64,000 nucleotides of DNA, taken from NCBI GenBank assembly GCA_008973525.1, contig WACJ01000113.1:964126-1028125 (forward strand), given 5' to 3'. The notes under the pieces were generated by a model that ran no database searches, was not told the DNA's origin, and saw only the letters and a list, made by a program, of their open reading frames with translations. A program made the translations under genes and the position numbers. Positions 37,573-50,193 of this stretch are shown here, one piece after another. The DNA comes from Stenopsyche tienmushanensis. Its lineage: Eukaryota > Arthropoda > Insecta > Trichoptera > Stenopsychidae. Numbering within the stretch: position 1 is the stretch's first letter; each line of letters begins with the position of its first letter.

Positions 37573-40500
37573 TAATGCTCATCCAGTTCGGTCTGGCTAG
37601 AGGCGACTCGACAATGGAAAAACGAGAGGGCTCCGCCGCAGATTTATAAATCGATAATGTCTTCTTTGAGCACTGCTCTTTTTCACCTCCATCTTAGATT
37701 TTATATTGTGAGAAATGGAAACGAGGCTTAGGCGCGCCATCGAGAAAGTCGTCTGATATGTAAACAGTTCTCATACTCATCGATGACCTTTTTAGAACTC
37801 TATTTGCACAGTGCCTATCAAATTACTGATCGAAAATTAAAATGCGCTCGTTGCCTCCAAGCGAGCGATCTGAGTTAGCTCTCGACGAAGAGCGTCATTC
37901 GGCTGACCCTTTTAAATTAACACTTTATTATAAATCTTAAATGGTCCATAATGACTAATTGGCAATCAGCAACGAGTCAGCTACGATGCTTATGGCGAAA
38001 AAATACAAGTTGAACGTTCTCCGTATTGGCGAGATAACACCGTGTCAATAATCACGCACTGTTCGCCTTCATCTAGAACACCGACTTTTGTCATATCAAA
38101 GAGCAAAATATAGACGAAGAAGTTTCGTCATTCTATTATGAGTTATATAGTCGACGAGATAATTTTGGTGCGCGCTGACGAGATGTCAAGATGTTAAAAC
38201 GTTTAGAAGCATATGGTATGAGTTAGTTAATAATTAATGGTTGCGACGATGCTTTTTTTTTATTTGACCATATTCCACAACATATCTCATCTGTCATTTT
38301 GTCTGCTGCTTCTGGACGTCTAGTAATTATCTAAATATTTCTCATCTTTACATACATTTTTCTCGGTGATCGTGTGTCGGACTTGGCAGCTAACATAAAT
38401 GTCCCAAACGTAGAGGTCGCTGGCCAAAGATGGATTATCGTTCGATCGGCTCTTTTGAGCTATGATTATCAAAAGATGCCTTAACGCCAATGGAGGACAA
38501 TGGATACTAAAATAGATCTGAGAAGAAAGTGCCGATAATATTCGCTTCATTGCATATTAAATATACCGGAAAGTAAGGTCACAATTTTTACTAATTGCCT
38601 CTGAAGGTACGCCAAACAGCACCTTTATTTCGCCTTATTTGATCTATTTTTGTGAAAATATTTCATCACAATAATCGCCCATCATCAACGCAATACACAA
38701 CAAAATATTTTGACTCATCTGCAAATTGATTCCATTCATCTTTGCATGTGGCCTATAATTATAAGGATAAATCTATAGAAATTAATAGTGAAAAACAAAA
38801 TTATCACTATTTATTAATGACATTATGATGGAAATCAGTCGTTCATAGACAGCCCGTTTTTAATGGTCATATCGGTATTTATCAGGTCAGTCCTAAAGTT
38901 CGTGCGCATTTTTGGGAAAATTTTGAATAGTGTGTCATTAGATTTTTACCACATTTATCATTGATAATGTATTTGATTTGATGATATAAACACACCTCAC
39001 AGAAAATTCAATTATTAGCATTATATTCAAAATACAAATCTGGTTTTTCTCGTTGTAAATCACTCGATGTTTATGAATTTAGTTTTAGATTTTTTTTTAA
39101 ATATGTTAATGCTAATAAGCCAATCGAACCATATCCGAAGAGTTACAAGTGTGAGACAGCTTCCCATTTAAGGTTTCATTTTTCCAAACGTGATCTTCTT
39201 GTTTACGATTTATCGCCGTCCAAGTACTGACTGATTCAAATGTGCCGATACAATAAAACTTCGTCGTAATAAATCACATCGATTTGATAGAGCCTGAAAT
39301 ATCAATTCGCATTCAAATTTAAAAATTATTATTTTAGAATGTCGTTGAAAATATTCTTTTGTCGGAACTCTTTCATTGTACGATCACAGGTATTTAAGTA
39401 GCATTGTGATATTTTTTGTGCAAAACAATTATTTAACGAATTTAGGCATTCTTCGTACAGCAAATGCTGTATACAGAGCGCTCAAAGCGCTGTGAGTTGA
39501 CGCTTTAACCATCTTTGAATGAAGATGGACCAGATAAATGGATGGAATTTTGAGAAAATGCTCTAAAGGCTGACGATCGTCGGAACGAATGCGACGAATT
39601 TTTCGTAAACATTAACGCTTCTAAAGTTTGTTTGTAAAGCGATTTTTATGTTGTTTGCTCTTTCGTTGAAATTGCCTCTTAAAATTTAGCCTTGATCAAT
39701 TGGAATCCGATAATCACCATGCTTCTGTCGCCATTGAATAGTTGACAGTTTTCTCTTAAAAATGCGCTTGATTGTTAATTTAAATTGATTCGATCATTGA
39801 TTCTGTTTTTGTTATGTTCTTCTGGAGCGACGATTTTTCCGGCATTCCGCAGCTCGTATTATAAATCGTTGGCAAAGTGTCTCATGAGCCGGTTCATCCG
39901 TCTTGTCTGAGGCGTGCCGCCTCATGTACCGGGAAAATGCTTATAAATTACACCGCAATTAGCGGACCTCCTGCTCATTGCTGCTTCTGCAACTCTTAAT
40001 ATACCTCTAGAATGGGACTCTGACAAAATAAGATGACACTGGATCGTTTTTTCAGGCGCGCGGCTGTTGCGAGTTTGTTAATAACCCGATTTAGCTTATT
40101 TTTCCGGTTGCTGAAATGCTCTCGTCGCTTTTAATCCGGGAAATTTTCGCGATAGCAGTTTTATGTTTTGCAGTTTATCTGGCGATTTAGGTGTTACAAA
40201 TGAGAGTTTCATTCAAACACACATTTATGTTCCCATCGTGCTTTTAAGCAAATCAAGTTTTTTGAAGAACAATCATTAAGCGGGACGAATAAACATATGT
40301 GAAGATACATCCATACTTTACAAAGTGAGGGGAAAATATATTTTGCTGAATATGATCTAAATTTACTAGAAACACGATTAAACGCATGAGCAAAGATACC
40401 ATAAACGAGCCTTTCTAAAATATACTCAAAATGTAAAATTCCGTATTCATAGATTCTAAAAAATGATAATTTTATTGCATTCAAATTTGTATCAATAATA

Positions 40501-41849
40501 TAAAAAAGGAATTGTATGTCTACTATATGTCGAATGTGTTTCTGTGGAAACGCTCTGAAATTAAGAGTTACATCCATTTTGTCTATAATATATATTCACA
40601 TCTTCGTGTGCTCAATATTGAAGGCAGCATGATCATCTCAATCAAGCCAAATGAATTGTCATCCGATAGCTTAACTGCTAGATAAACGCATATCATTAAT
40701 ATTGTATACAAGACTAATTTACCATTCCAGAAGCATCTAACAGTTTGATTTATTTTTCATGAAACTTATCATATATAATTTTAAAGGTGTGTACAAATAT
40801 TATCTGCAAATTTACAAGTGACTGACTGTTTTATCGTTTTCCTCTCGGAGAACCATAAAGCATTCTGATCGTCATATCTTAGCTCGAGCGCTTAAATGCG
40901 CCCAGAGATATATGCTTTCGCTGAACTTACGGCGACACTAAAGTCGCCCAAAGATTTATCGCTTTTGACAACGTGCACTTTCAATGATTTATTAATTATT
41001 TCATCCCCAACGCGCGGAATTGAATGCGCCAAAAGATGATTGCTCCCAAATTAGCCAATTTATCGGATTGCGAAGAGTTCAACAATCGCAGTGGACTCCA
41101 ACGGGCGGACCTGTTTCGCATAAAGGAAAATACGGTAGGATGAATGTGGTTAACGCGTGAATCTTTCATAGTATGATATTAGCCGATGAGGAATTTTATG
41201 ACCTGGAAACAGATTGCTTTGATGGCAAGCACGCGACACTTGAGGCAATAAACGGATAATCGGCGCGGGCCCACCGCGGGTGCTGAAAGGGCTTCCGAGA
41301 ACCGGCTCTTCTGCTACTGAAACTGGAAAATGGCTGTGACTAAAGTTACAACATATAATAGCCAGGAACGGCCGCACATAATTCCCATCCATTCAAATTA
41401 GAATACGGGCTCCCGGAGGAAATAATTTGGAAGGGATTTATGGGCAAGAGCATCGGACGTTCCTCGAAAGCTCCGTTTGGTTTTCACCTGTTTATCCATT
41501 TATTGCATGCCAAATTGCAACCGTCAATCATACGGGGTTACTTCCACCCACGATTTAAGAACATGCCATGTAATTTGCCCAATATTCTTGTAATATAAAC
41601 GCCGGAAGTGGCTTGCATTGTAAAGCAATGAGCTGTGATTAGCAAAAAAACTTTTGAGTAAGTTTGAATCGATCTGGCTTCACAGCTCGCTTGACCCATT
41701 TGAAGGTGTGTCCGTTTGCTAATCAACTCTGCAGATTCAAAGATAAAGGTTTAATGTTGTCGACCGCCTTGAAACGAGTTAAGGCCTTATAATGTGTCCT
41801 TTTACTGCTATCGATGTCTCTATTTAAAATGTTTTTCTTTCGATTTCAG
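37573..41849 (+). other. pan: pan intron A-B, part right of piggyBac
   Basis: No exon recognised. A mariner-like end phrase (CAGGTCAGTCCTAAAGTTCG) lies at 38883, without a convincing partner. The rest is unremarkable AT-rich intron with a more GC-rich part at 41.1-41.5 kb. Confidence 0.6.
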
Positions 41850-41937
41850 GTTTAACGAGGCCGGCGATGTACCCGTTCGCCGGTGGAGCCTACCCTTACC
41901 CCATGCTGGGACCCGAGATGTCGCAAGTCGCATCATG
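41850..41937 (+). CDS. pan: pangolin exon B
   Basis: Acceptor GATTTCAG|GTTTAACG and donor CATG|GTAAAC. The single base carried from the previous exon plus GT makes Gly, then the frame reads [19 protein letters not shown] and [10 protein letters not shown], with the Trp codon split by the next intron (phase 2). This is the conserved GLTRPxMYPF...YPYPML block typical of TCF proteins, in the linker between the beta-catenin-binding domain and the HMG box. The preceding intron is about 8.3 kb and contains the intact piggyBac element. The phase match to both neighbouring exons makes this assignment secure. Confidence 0.95.
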
Positions 41938-43979
41938 GTAAACTTATAATATGCTAATCAAAAGAACTTTCTAACGTGCATGAATGTCGCATGGTCAGGT
42001 TCACCGCGCTTGGAATACGCTCATAAAATCTTCGATAATCGGAAAGATCAACATTCCTTATATGTAGAGGAGATTATTTCAAAGTGTGAATATGAATGAG
42101 GAGTTTGTCGATCAAATTTATTACAGTGTCAGATCGGACGACTATGACGCGAGATCTCGGCGTTTTTAGCTATTCGTTTTTATTTATTGCTGTTATTTTG
42201 TGATCGTATCATTTTATTTTTATTCTCAAGTATCAATAAATATTATTTATATTTTGCTCATCCAGCCAGTGGTTAAACTATTAGGTTTTCAATAAGTATT
42301 TTTATTGGCAACATTGGCAAATAAGTAAGATTTGTTTAGAATGTGGAACAATTTTAATGCTGCTAAAAATATAAGGGAAATATCCTACGTACAATTTAAT
42401 TGAATGAATTTTCATAGAAGACGATAGGATTTCTTAGAAGGCTAAAAACGAGATCCAAGTAAGATAGTAATTTGTGCAACAGACTACCTATTGAATTTAA
42501 AAGTAGATATGCAAAATATTGATCAGACCTGCATTTTTTTCATTTTAACCAAGATGTGAAAAAATAGCTACTCCTCCACACCGCGGAAATGTAAATGCTC
42601 TCGGTGTTCACTAGGTATTACAAGAATGGCTAGGATCAGCAAAGAAGTATAAGAAAAGGCCTACTGATATTGATAAAAGCAATGCTACAAACATCCCGAG
42701 CTACAATTAAACCTGGACTTATTTAGTCTATTTTTTTTCTTTGGTCTAAGTCATCGAACTAAAATGTATGAAACATTTGACGGAAAATAAAAGAGACGAA
42801 CGCGCAATACTCTTGTGTATAAAAAAAATGTGTAAAACCCAAACTAGTTGATGATTAATAAATAGCACGATTCTGATTATATTTAACCAACATTTTATAG
42901 TCTAGTACAGCTGTTCTTGTACTTGGGTTCATGGACCTCTCTGGGGCTCCGCGAAAATAAAAAAAACATTAATCTATACTTAAAAAAGAACTTAAACTTC
43001 GCAGAATTATTTTCAGAAAACATAAGATAAGAAGATCTTTTTTTATCAATATTATGATTAAGTCTCAAGAACAACGTAAAATATTGGGATGAGATCTGCA
43101 AAAAATGTTCAAGAAGAGATCCGCGGACTACATAAGTTTAAAAACCGCTGGTCTAGTATACTGATGCTTTGAGAAGATAGAGGATGTATAAAAGTACATG
43201 TATCTAGGGCAGATGATCAATAGTCTGGAAACATGATGAGTGAGACTAAATGGAAAGTCTGCAATCAGCTAATGTTATCAACGATTTCGTTCGGTTGTGA
43301 ATGCTAGATTTTGCTCCATAGGCAATGAAACATAAAAGTTTGCACTTTGCAAACATTTGCAGCCAGAATCGCATTTGCAACTAAAATCGGGCTGCAGCAA
43401 AACTGGACGGAACTTATCCGACAGTCTGACGCGTTCGCTCAAAAAGCATTCTTCGCAATATCGATGAATTTCACGAATTGATATAATTGCAACATGCTAA
43501 GCGGTTCGTACTGTGTGCGATTCGAAAATAATTAAATGCGACTGTGACGCGGGCACAATGAATCGGACAAGCCGATTTGAATAATGCTAAGCGTCTTGAA
43601 AAGCGCATTCTAATGACAGCCCTCCGCCAAAAGCGACGGCGCTCTGCGATGCGAATGTTAACGCAGCCGTTAATTACGAATGGTAATTCGCGTGCACCGG
43701 CCGGGCGCGCTCACATTGTCATCTCATCCCGTTAGCGTTTGCCCCTTTAAGCGGTGACGCGAATGTGAGCTTTAGCCCATCAATTAGTAGCGGCAATTAG
43801 AAAAATTGAAGGAATGTCACCATGCTGTAATTGGTCTGGGCGGGTGTACAGTAAGGAAAATTGAGAGCAATCTTGAATGTCAACGTGCTTTTCTGGAAAT
43901 ATGATTTTTAAACTAGGAATCCACAAAAAAATGTATTGATCGCAGGATGCTAAAAATATTTTTCGTTTAAATTTTACAG
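41938..43979 (+). other. pan: pan intron B-C
   Basis: Contains the hAT MITE (42908-43150). Directly after it, 43180-43215 translates as KYMYLGQMINS, resembling the YLGQ.I motif near the end of RTE-type LINE reverse transcriptases, but with stops around it. No exon recognised. Confidence 0.6.
42908..43150. mobile_element. hAT-type MITE, 243 bp, 8-bp duplication
   Basis: A perfect 8-bp direct repeat GTCTAGTA (42900-42907 and 43151-43158) flanks the element. The ends are CAGCTGTTCTTGTACTTGG and, on the reverse strand, CAGCGGTTTTTAAACTTA, the CAGNGNTTNTNAAACTT form typical of hAT elements. Purine/pyrimidine-rich interior without coding capacity. It lies in the pan intron between exons B and C. 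Confidence 0.85.
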
Positions 43980-44075
43980 GCATACCCCCAGCATGTACCC
44001 GATCTCATCGGCGGCGAGTGGATTTAGAGGTCCCTATCCCACTACGTTGCCTATCACCAGTTCTAGTCTAACCAG
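43980..44075 (+). CDS. pan: pangolin exon C
   Basis: Acceptor TTTTACAG|GCATACC and consensus donor ACCAG|GTAAGA. The frame completes the split Trp and reads HTPSMYPISSAASGFRG followed by PYPTTLPITSSSLTS across the next junction. This Ser/Pro-rich block belongs to the TCF linker and, from memory, matches the Drosophila Pangolin region WHTPSMY...SGFR.PYP. The exon ends in phase 2. It is probably constitutive, because removing it (96 nt) keeps the frame but would delete a conserved segment; whether it is ever skipped cannot be judged from sequence. Confidence 0.95.
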
Positions 44076-46052
44076 GTAAGAATATAAACATCGACCTCTT
44101 CCAAAAATAACAACCTTGAATGAGAAAAACTGTCACATAAATCCATTTTATTAGTTTTAGTACGTACACAAAGCCAGGAAGAACTTATATTATCAATTTT
44201 GTTTTATTATATGAAAATGAAATTTGATGAAATTTGATATTGTAATTTTAGGGGTAGTCTTTATATTGCACGTATATGACATTTAAATGAAATAAAATTC
44301 AACCAAGGGCAAGGCAAGGGTCGCTCAAAGGATAAGGTCACATCCTTGCATATGATCAAGAATAGTTAATGAAGTGTATGGAGTAACAAAGGTTTTCTTT
44401 CGCTCTATGAAACATTTTATTTATCACTTTTTGTGTTTTATTATGAAGCCATCAAATAAATTTAAGATACGGATAAAATTTAGCAATGTTGATCGACGAT
44501 TGATTCAGTTAACGATGTTTCAATTGAAGGTTTCGCATCATGAAAACAAATTATCCGCCACGGAGCACGAATAATCTCTTTAGAAGTCTAAGCAGCTAAC
44601 AAATATAAGGATAAAAGACAAGCTTCAAGAATAAAAGGATCCAAATCAATGTCAAAGTTTGCTGCCTCGGAAGTTTGTCATCTTCTTCCATCGCCTATTT
44701 CTCGGCTTGCTTTTTACGCGAGTCTTGACGCAACTCGTCCTTTTTTTCCTTCTCAAATCCTGTTTTCGCTATTTTGGCTTTTCGTCTTAGCACTTATTCT
44801 TTCTGCCATTTTCTCATGGCTCTTTGAGCGCCTCAATGCTCAGCTAATTCAAAAGGGTAGAAACGTTCACCGGTGAAGGTCTTTTGTCCTTATACTCACT
44901 TCTACATCGCATCCTACCTACCCTTTTCACCATGTGGTTATTGTGAATTGCCCTTATATAGTTCATTAAGGCTTCGCTCGGTCCTTTGTTTTGAGTTCGG
45001 TCTCATTACGACTGTTTTTTTACGATGTAAATTGGACCCTTTCGCGCTGAAAGGACATAATGAAAAGGATATTTCTTTATTTATTTTAGCAGACAGGCCT
45101 GAACATAAAGAACGCGTTCTATTTTTATATTAAATTATTTGTCGAGCTGCAGTGCAAAATGCACGGAAAGAATTCCGTATTTTCGAAATGCTTCCACGGA
45201 ATAGTGCTCGGGAGTCTTTTTTCTCTTTTATGATGCTATTTTAAATATACGATTCTGCCGGTATGAATATTAGGTCATACACAATGTGATATTTTACACT
45301 TTTACAACACATTTGCTCTCAACTTACAACCTATATTTCTATAGTTTCTATTTTTTTTATGAAGGAAAGAACAGCCTTTTCCTTTCTCCGTGACTCTTCA
45401 TTGGGGCTGTACGAGGCACTTTTGTTCTTGTTATTATTTGTACAAATGTTCCAGCATGTCAATAATCATATCTTTCCTTATTTTACTTGTTGAATTGAGG
45501 CAACTTAAATTTAAAGGTTATTAGAGGGCTCAAAGCTATAAGAGAAATTGATCCATCTGAATTATCTTATTTATTGTTATTACGTAGTGTCTGATCAACA
45601 AGATTATTGTGTCTAAATGCTATATTCATCAAGTTCTTTTAGTTCTTCGTCGTCGGCGTGTTTCCTGTGAGGGTTGGGTCGATCAGCTTCTTCGCTTAAT
45701 CGCTGCATCTTTTTGATGTTCATTTTAACTAGTTTAAATTCAATGGTTTCACCATCCCGGCGATGTGAAGTTTGGTGTGCTTTGAGATATTGCCTATATT
45801 GGAGTACAGCTGGTGATGGATCTTCTCACAATTTGGGCACACCTTATAAATTCTTTACCATAACTCCTGTCTTTGCTTTGCATTTAAAACCAATAAGGTT
45901 TTGTTTAATTTTAGTAATTTCGTTGATAATTGGTTTCTCATGCTCCGTACAAAAAGATGTAGTGGAAAATTTTCTTGTACATGGCAATACTTTTCGTTCT
46001 TTCAGCATTCGGTCTTTTTGAACTGTACTTAAATTTGTTTTCTTTTTTGCAG
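44076..46052 (+). other. pan: pan intron C-D
   Basis: Contains antisense coding-like remnants: the zinc-finger fragment (45613-46017) and a Lys/Glu-rich stretch on the minus strand at 44.64-44.86 kb interrupted by stops. No further exon of pan recognised. Confidence 0.6.
45613..46017 (-). pseudogene. Decayed C2H2 zinc-finger gene fragment
   Basis: On the minus strand, coding-like peptides appear in successive frames: KVLPCTRKFSTTSFCTEHEK, then VCPNCEKIHHQLYSNIGNI with SKHTKLH (a C2H2-like CxxC...HxxxH unit), then GETIEFKLVKMNIKKMQRL with SEEADRPNPHRKHADDEELK and a TAG at 45613-45615. At least two frameshifts and a stop separate them. AATAAA occurs on the same strand about 45 bp after the stop. 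It looks like a retrocopied or fragmentary zinc-finger gene lying antisense in the pan intron just before exon D. The parent gene is unknown, and a chance open frame is not excluded. Confidence 0.45.
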
Positions 46053-46250
46053 CGAATTGTACCGGTTTTCTCCGGGTCTCATAGCGGCCGGTGCTCACCC
46101 TCTTTCGCCGCATCCGTTGCACCCTCTTGCAGCACATCCTCATCCGCATCCACACCATGGACCACCGCACCCGTTAGCGCATCCACATCCTACGAGCAAA
46201 GGAGCTGATCTTCCGGCCACTGCTGATTTATTAAATCACAGGTACTCTAG
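46053..46250 (+). CDS. pan: pangolin exon D, His/Pro-rich linker with two donors
   Basis: Acceptor TTTTTTGCAG|CGAATTG after a clear pyrimidine tract. The frame reads SELYRFSPGLIAAGAHPL, then an unusual run of alternating His and Pro (PHPLHP, HPHPHPHHGPP, AHPHP), then ADLPATADLLNH. Two donors lie nine bases apart: CACAG|GTACTC (exon end 46241) and TCTAG|GTTAGT (exon end 46250). Both leave phase 2, so use of the distal one adds three residues (Tyr-Ser-Arg after the Arg codon) without changing the frame. The segment lies in the low-complexity linker between the PYP-rich region and the HMG box, where Groucho contacts map in other TCFs. The His/Pro run may be lineage-specific. Confidence 0.92.
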
Positions 46251-49200
46251 GTTAGTATCTTTACTTTTAAACGACGCTCGAACTTCGAAAAATATTCTTC
46301 GTCCGTTCTATCATGGCTCCGGCAATCACCCCGAATGCTTTTACTATTATAGATGAACCGACTGGGAAATAGCAGACTCGCCTTTGTGAATGGAAGGCGA
46401 AACTTGTTAACGGTCGTTACCCCATTTTGTTCCCCGTCACCACGCCTCCCGCGAACCTTCCACCCTTCGCCACCCACTCCATCTCCACGCGCACCCACCT
46501 CCTTTCTCTCCACACGTGCGAACATCAAAGGCGACCCACCGACGGCAATCATTTGAGCAAATTTCCTCTGAAATTCGCTTTACTACCCACCTACTTCATA
46601 TACATTCATAAACGCGTAGAGTTTATTTTTTAATCATTATCCAGCAACTCTCCTTTCGCTCGATTCGTCGGTCATACAAGCCGATATGCCATGTAGTATT
46701 TGTTCGCCGTTTTTACTAATCAAACAAGTCTCAATATTCTATAAATTAACTCTTCCGTGCAGTGGTTGAGAGCACTCAATCAAACGCGTATGAACTAGTC
46801 CAGGGGTATGTAGTTTATCTTTGGCACATAGTGAGAGCGTACAGATTTGCATACCGTGCATCACTCGAATGCTTTACTTCACCTCGCTCGCACTCCGTCT
46901 CTGAACTCATGCACAACTTTTAAAATCAAACAACACATAACTATCCTCTGCTCAAATATTCAACGAAACCTAAAATAAATTCAACATTCAACGGAGATAT
47001 TCAAGGTCTAGGTTTCAAAAGACTGTACCTAAGCGGACCGATCTAAAATTAAAAAAATAAACTTCTCTCTCAGCATCACGAATGACATTTTTACGTTCGT
47101 GTCACTCTGATTTGTCTAAAGCCATAAGTTGTATCAACACGGCTATAAAGTAAGATCATTTATATACATCTTGCATGTTCTCGGTCCGTTAAAATAGCGG
47201 ATGAATTTTTACTCTTATTAAACATAAACAATCACTTCCTACACGCTCAAATTTAAATATTTTTCAAGAAATACACAAGTGAACCCTAAAATAGATTCAA
47301 CGCACAACCACATTGTACGCTGAAATTTAACCTTTGGATGGTAAGAAGACACCACTCGATTGATGCTATTTTATAGCACAACTAAAATTTAATAGACATT
47401 TTCCAATTTAAATTTAAAATAAAGCACGCCGATTTTACATTTTGTGTCACATAAGCAAAATGCTTATTAACAGGTCAATTATTGCGAATGGCAACTGGGG
47501 TGACAGCGCACCCCATGTGTCCTTTGTTATTTGAAAGACGTCCGTTTTACAGTGCAGTCATGCTGCGCTTCTATTGTGTAGAATATCCAAATTAATGGCA
47601 TGCAGTCAACCCCGATCAACATCGAAGACTAAATCGTCAATCGATTAATTGTTTGAATATATTTTAAGCTAGTTAGAATTTACTTTTTCCAGACATGTCA
47701 ATTATCTGATCCATAAACTTGGTTATAACGAGCACAAAGAGATAGACGTTAAGTGTTTGGATACCGACTAAACGTTATGAATAAAGTCACAGCTTTTTAA
47801 AAATTCACGTTAATATAAAATATGCATTGCATATTACTCTTTTAGACCGTTTCATATACCGCGTTGATGTTAATGATTTCGTCATACATTACCTTTATTT
47901 TACTTCATTCTTAACCCTCTCCTTCGCTAACCCCTTCATTCTGCTTTACAGCACCGTTGCACTCTTTGAAATTGCCATAATGACACTTGCAAATTGTAGA
48001 CGCCTCAGATGTCGCCCATTTATGTTTATTTCAGCTTCATCCTAATTCATCCGGATAATTGAGATCTATCCTTAATTTTTGGTTCATCAACGATTTACGT
48101 GATGATTGCAGTTGTGATGTTTCCCGAAATGGTTCTCCCAGGGGTATTTTTGGCCGCAAAAGGAGTCTGTGGCAAATTAAAATTAATTTTGAGATGCGTG
48201 GACAACTTAGGATATCCACGAAACGCTTAATACATTGTGACATCTTTGTAAACGCTTGCATAGCTCATTAAATTATTTCATTAGAGCAGTTAATAAAATC
48301 AAAAGGAATACCTTAAACGAGAGATTATTTGCTCAGCTTCGTTTGGAAAATGATGAAGACTTAATCGTTTACTACTTGATTTGCAATTTCCAAAAATTAT
48401 TATAAAACAGACTTATTTGCCAAATTTAACAAAATAAATTTGTATTTAAAAGATAGACAATTAAATATAATCAAAATTAAAGTATGCTAACAAAAGTTGC
48501 GGAGAGTAGAATACTCTCAGTTTCCGAATAATTCAAAATTGCAAAAACGAGCTGAAAACTTGCTTGCTCATTGTCAACATTAAACGGTTCTTTGAAGATT
48601 TATATCCTGCATTATGAATCACTGTACAAAAGCTGTTGATTACGTTCCCGTCGTCCTATTTAGTAGATCGTAGAATTAGTGCTGTTATGAGCCTCTTCAC
48701 GAAAAAATGAAATCGGCTGGAAACTGGTACTAATGGAGACTTTCCAATTTTACTCGCAAATATAGAGCCGAATATAAATAATCTGATCCTATTGAAAAAT
48801 TGTTTTTATATTACAAAATAAAAGTAAAAAATCACTTTAAATATTGAAATATCAAAGTTAAATTTGTATTTTGTAAAGTTATTTCATTTGGGGGTTCTCT
48901 CGGTCAGATGGGGATATTAAATTTGAGCATCATTGATCGATATCTTCTGCTCTAGCGATAGATAATCCAAATACTAAAAGCTCAACAAAATCATGATATT
49001 TTTTTATAAGTCGTTCGTAAAAAATCGATTGAGAGAATATTGAGCGATTCTAGCAGTATGGCCCTGACTATGTGCATTTCAATGGACCGTATGCAACCAT
49101 AAGAGTGACCGAGCAAAGCTTCAAATGGTATTCCGAGAAGCTTAGCCCGTCGCGCTGCTAACTTTATATTTAGATTGGAGAGTCGTAAATAAAAATGTTG

Positions 49201-49943
49201 TGACCGATGTTGAAGACGGCTGTGTCTGGCGCCTGCATCACCGAGATCTAAAAATTTATAGATCCGTAGATCATTGGATGCGTGCTTCGTGGTCTTCGTG
49301 GGCTTTGGATGACACCGGTAGTTCGTTGCAATGTGACATTAGTTGGAATAGTCTTCGGCGGTCGGGAGCCGTGACATTCGTCAAAATCCAACCGCTGGAG
49401 TCTTCGCTCTCGAGCTTCCGCTGAAACCAAAAAGAATCGATACTATTTTAATTGTGAGCTTGGGCGGTGTCTTGTTCGTTTTTAGAAAGCGGAGAGCGCT
49501 CGTATAATAGATCTTATTTTGATAATGAATGCTGTGTTATATTATGTCAGCGATGCCTATAATTGATCTTGTTCCGCTGAACACATGCTTCCTTCGCACG
49601 CCTCGTCTCTTAATCATGTGCGTACCCAAATATTTCTGGTGCTATTTTTGAGTCGGACAAGTCCTATTTAGAGTCCGTGTCTCTAAACAATACGCACGAT
49701 GCCGTCAGACGTTCCATCATACCGAAAAATTCATCCGAGGCTCATTATTAACTCTCGGCACTCGAACACCGGTACGCTAATCGATCACAAAGCTCGAGTG
49801 CTTGTCATTGTTTCAATCGCAGTTTTTATTTTTTAAAGCGCGTACGATCCGACTGGGCAGAATTTGCGCATGCGCAATTCAAAAACGACGCGCCGAATGC
49901 AACAAGTGCCGGTTCCGTTGTGACGTTTTGATTTATTTTTCAG
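46251..49943 (+). other. pan: pan intron D-E
   Basis: A C-rich stretch at 46.42-46.54 kb follows exon D; its open frames show no conservation that I recognise. The remainder is AT-rich intron with no identified feature. Confidence 0.6.
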
Positions 49944-50193
49944 AGGACTGGATAAATCGTCGACGGGTTCGCACGAGAAAGGTGGCGACGGAGGCCCCGG
50001 GAGCGCCCCAGGCACGCCGGGAACGCCCGGGCCAGGTGTCGGTGGCACGCACGCCAACGACAAGTCGAAGAAACCGCACATCAAGAAACCTCTGAACGCC
50101 TTCATGTTGTACATGAAGGAGATGCGAGCCAAAGTGGTAGCCGAATGCACCCTCAAAGAGAGTGCCGCCATTAACCAAATATTGGGCAGACGG
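49944..50193 (+). CDS. pan: pangolin exon E, linker and first half of HMG box
   Basis: Acceptor TTTTTCAG|AGGACTGG and donor GACGG|GTGAGT. The exon completes the split Arg and encodes [14 protein letters not shown], a Gly/Pro-rich stretch, then [17 protein letters not shown] and [18 protein letters not shown], ending at INQILGRR on a codon boundary (phase 0). The second half of this exon is the N-terminal part of the TCF HMG box, which bends DNA at CTTTGWW sites; [20 protein letters not shown] is diagnostic of the family. The exon is far more GC-rich than its introns. A long antisense open frame overlaps it and is a shadow of this composition. Confidence 0.97.

Noticed and set aside
38882..39240. 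Mariner-like end CAGGTCAGTCCTAAAGTTCG
   Set aside because: The best candidate partner near 39.23 kb matches only loosely, has no TA duplication, and there is no transposase sequence between.
46353..46633. Pro/Ser/Thr-rich open frame after exon D
   Set aside because: Translation of a C-rich intron stretch; the exon D donors precede it and the phase and conservation do not support extension.
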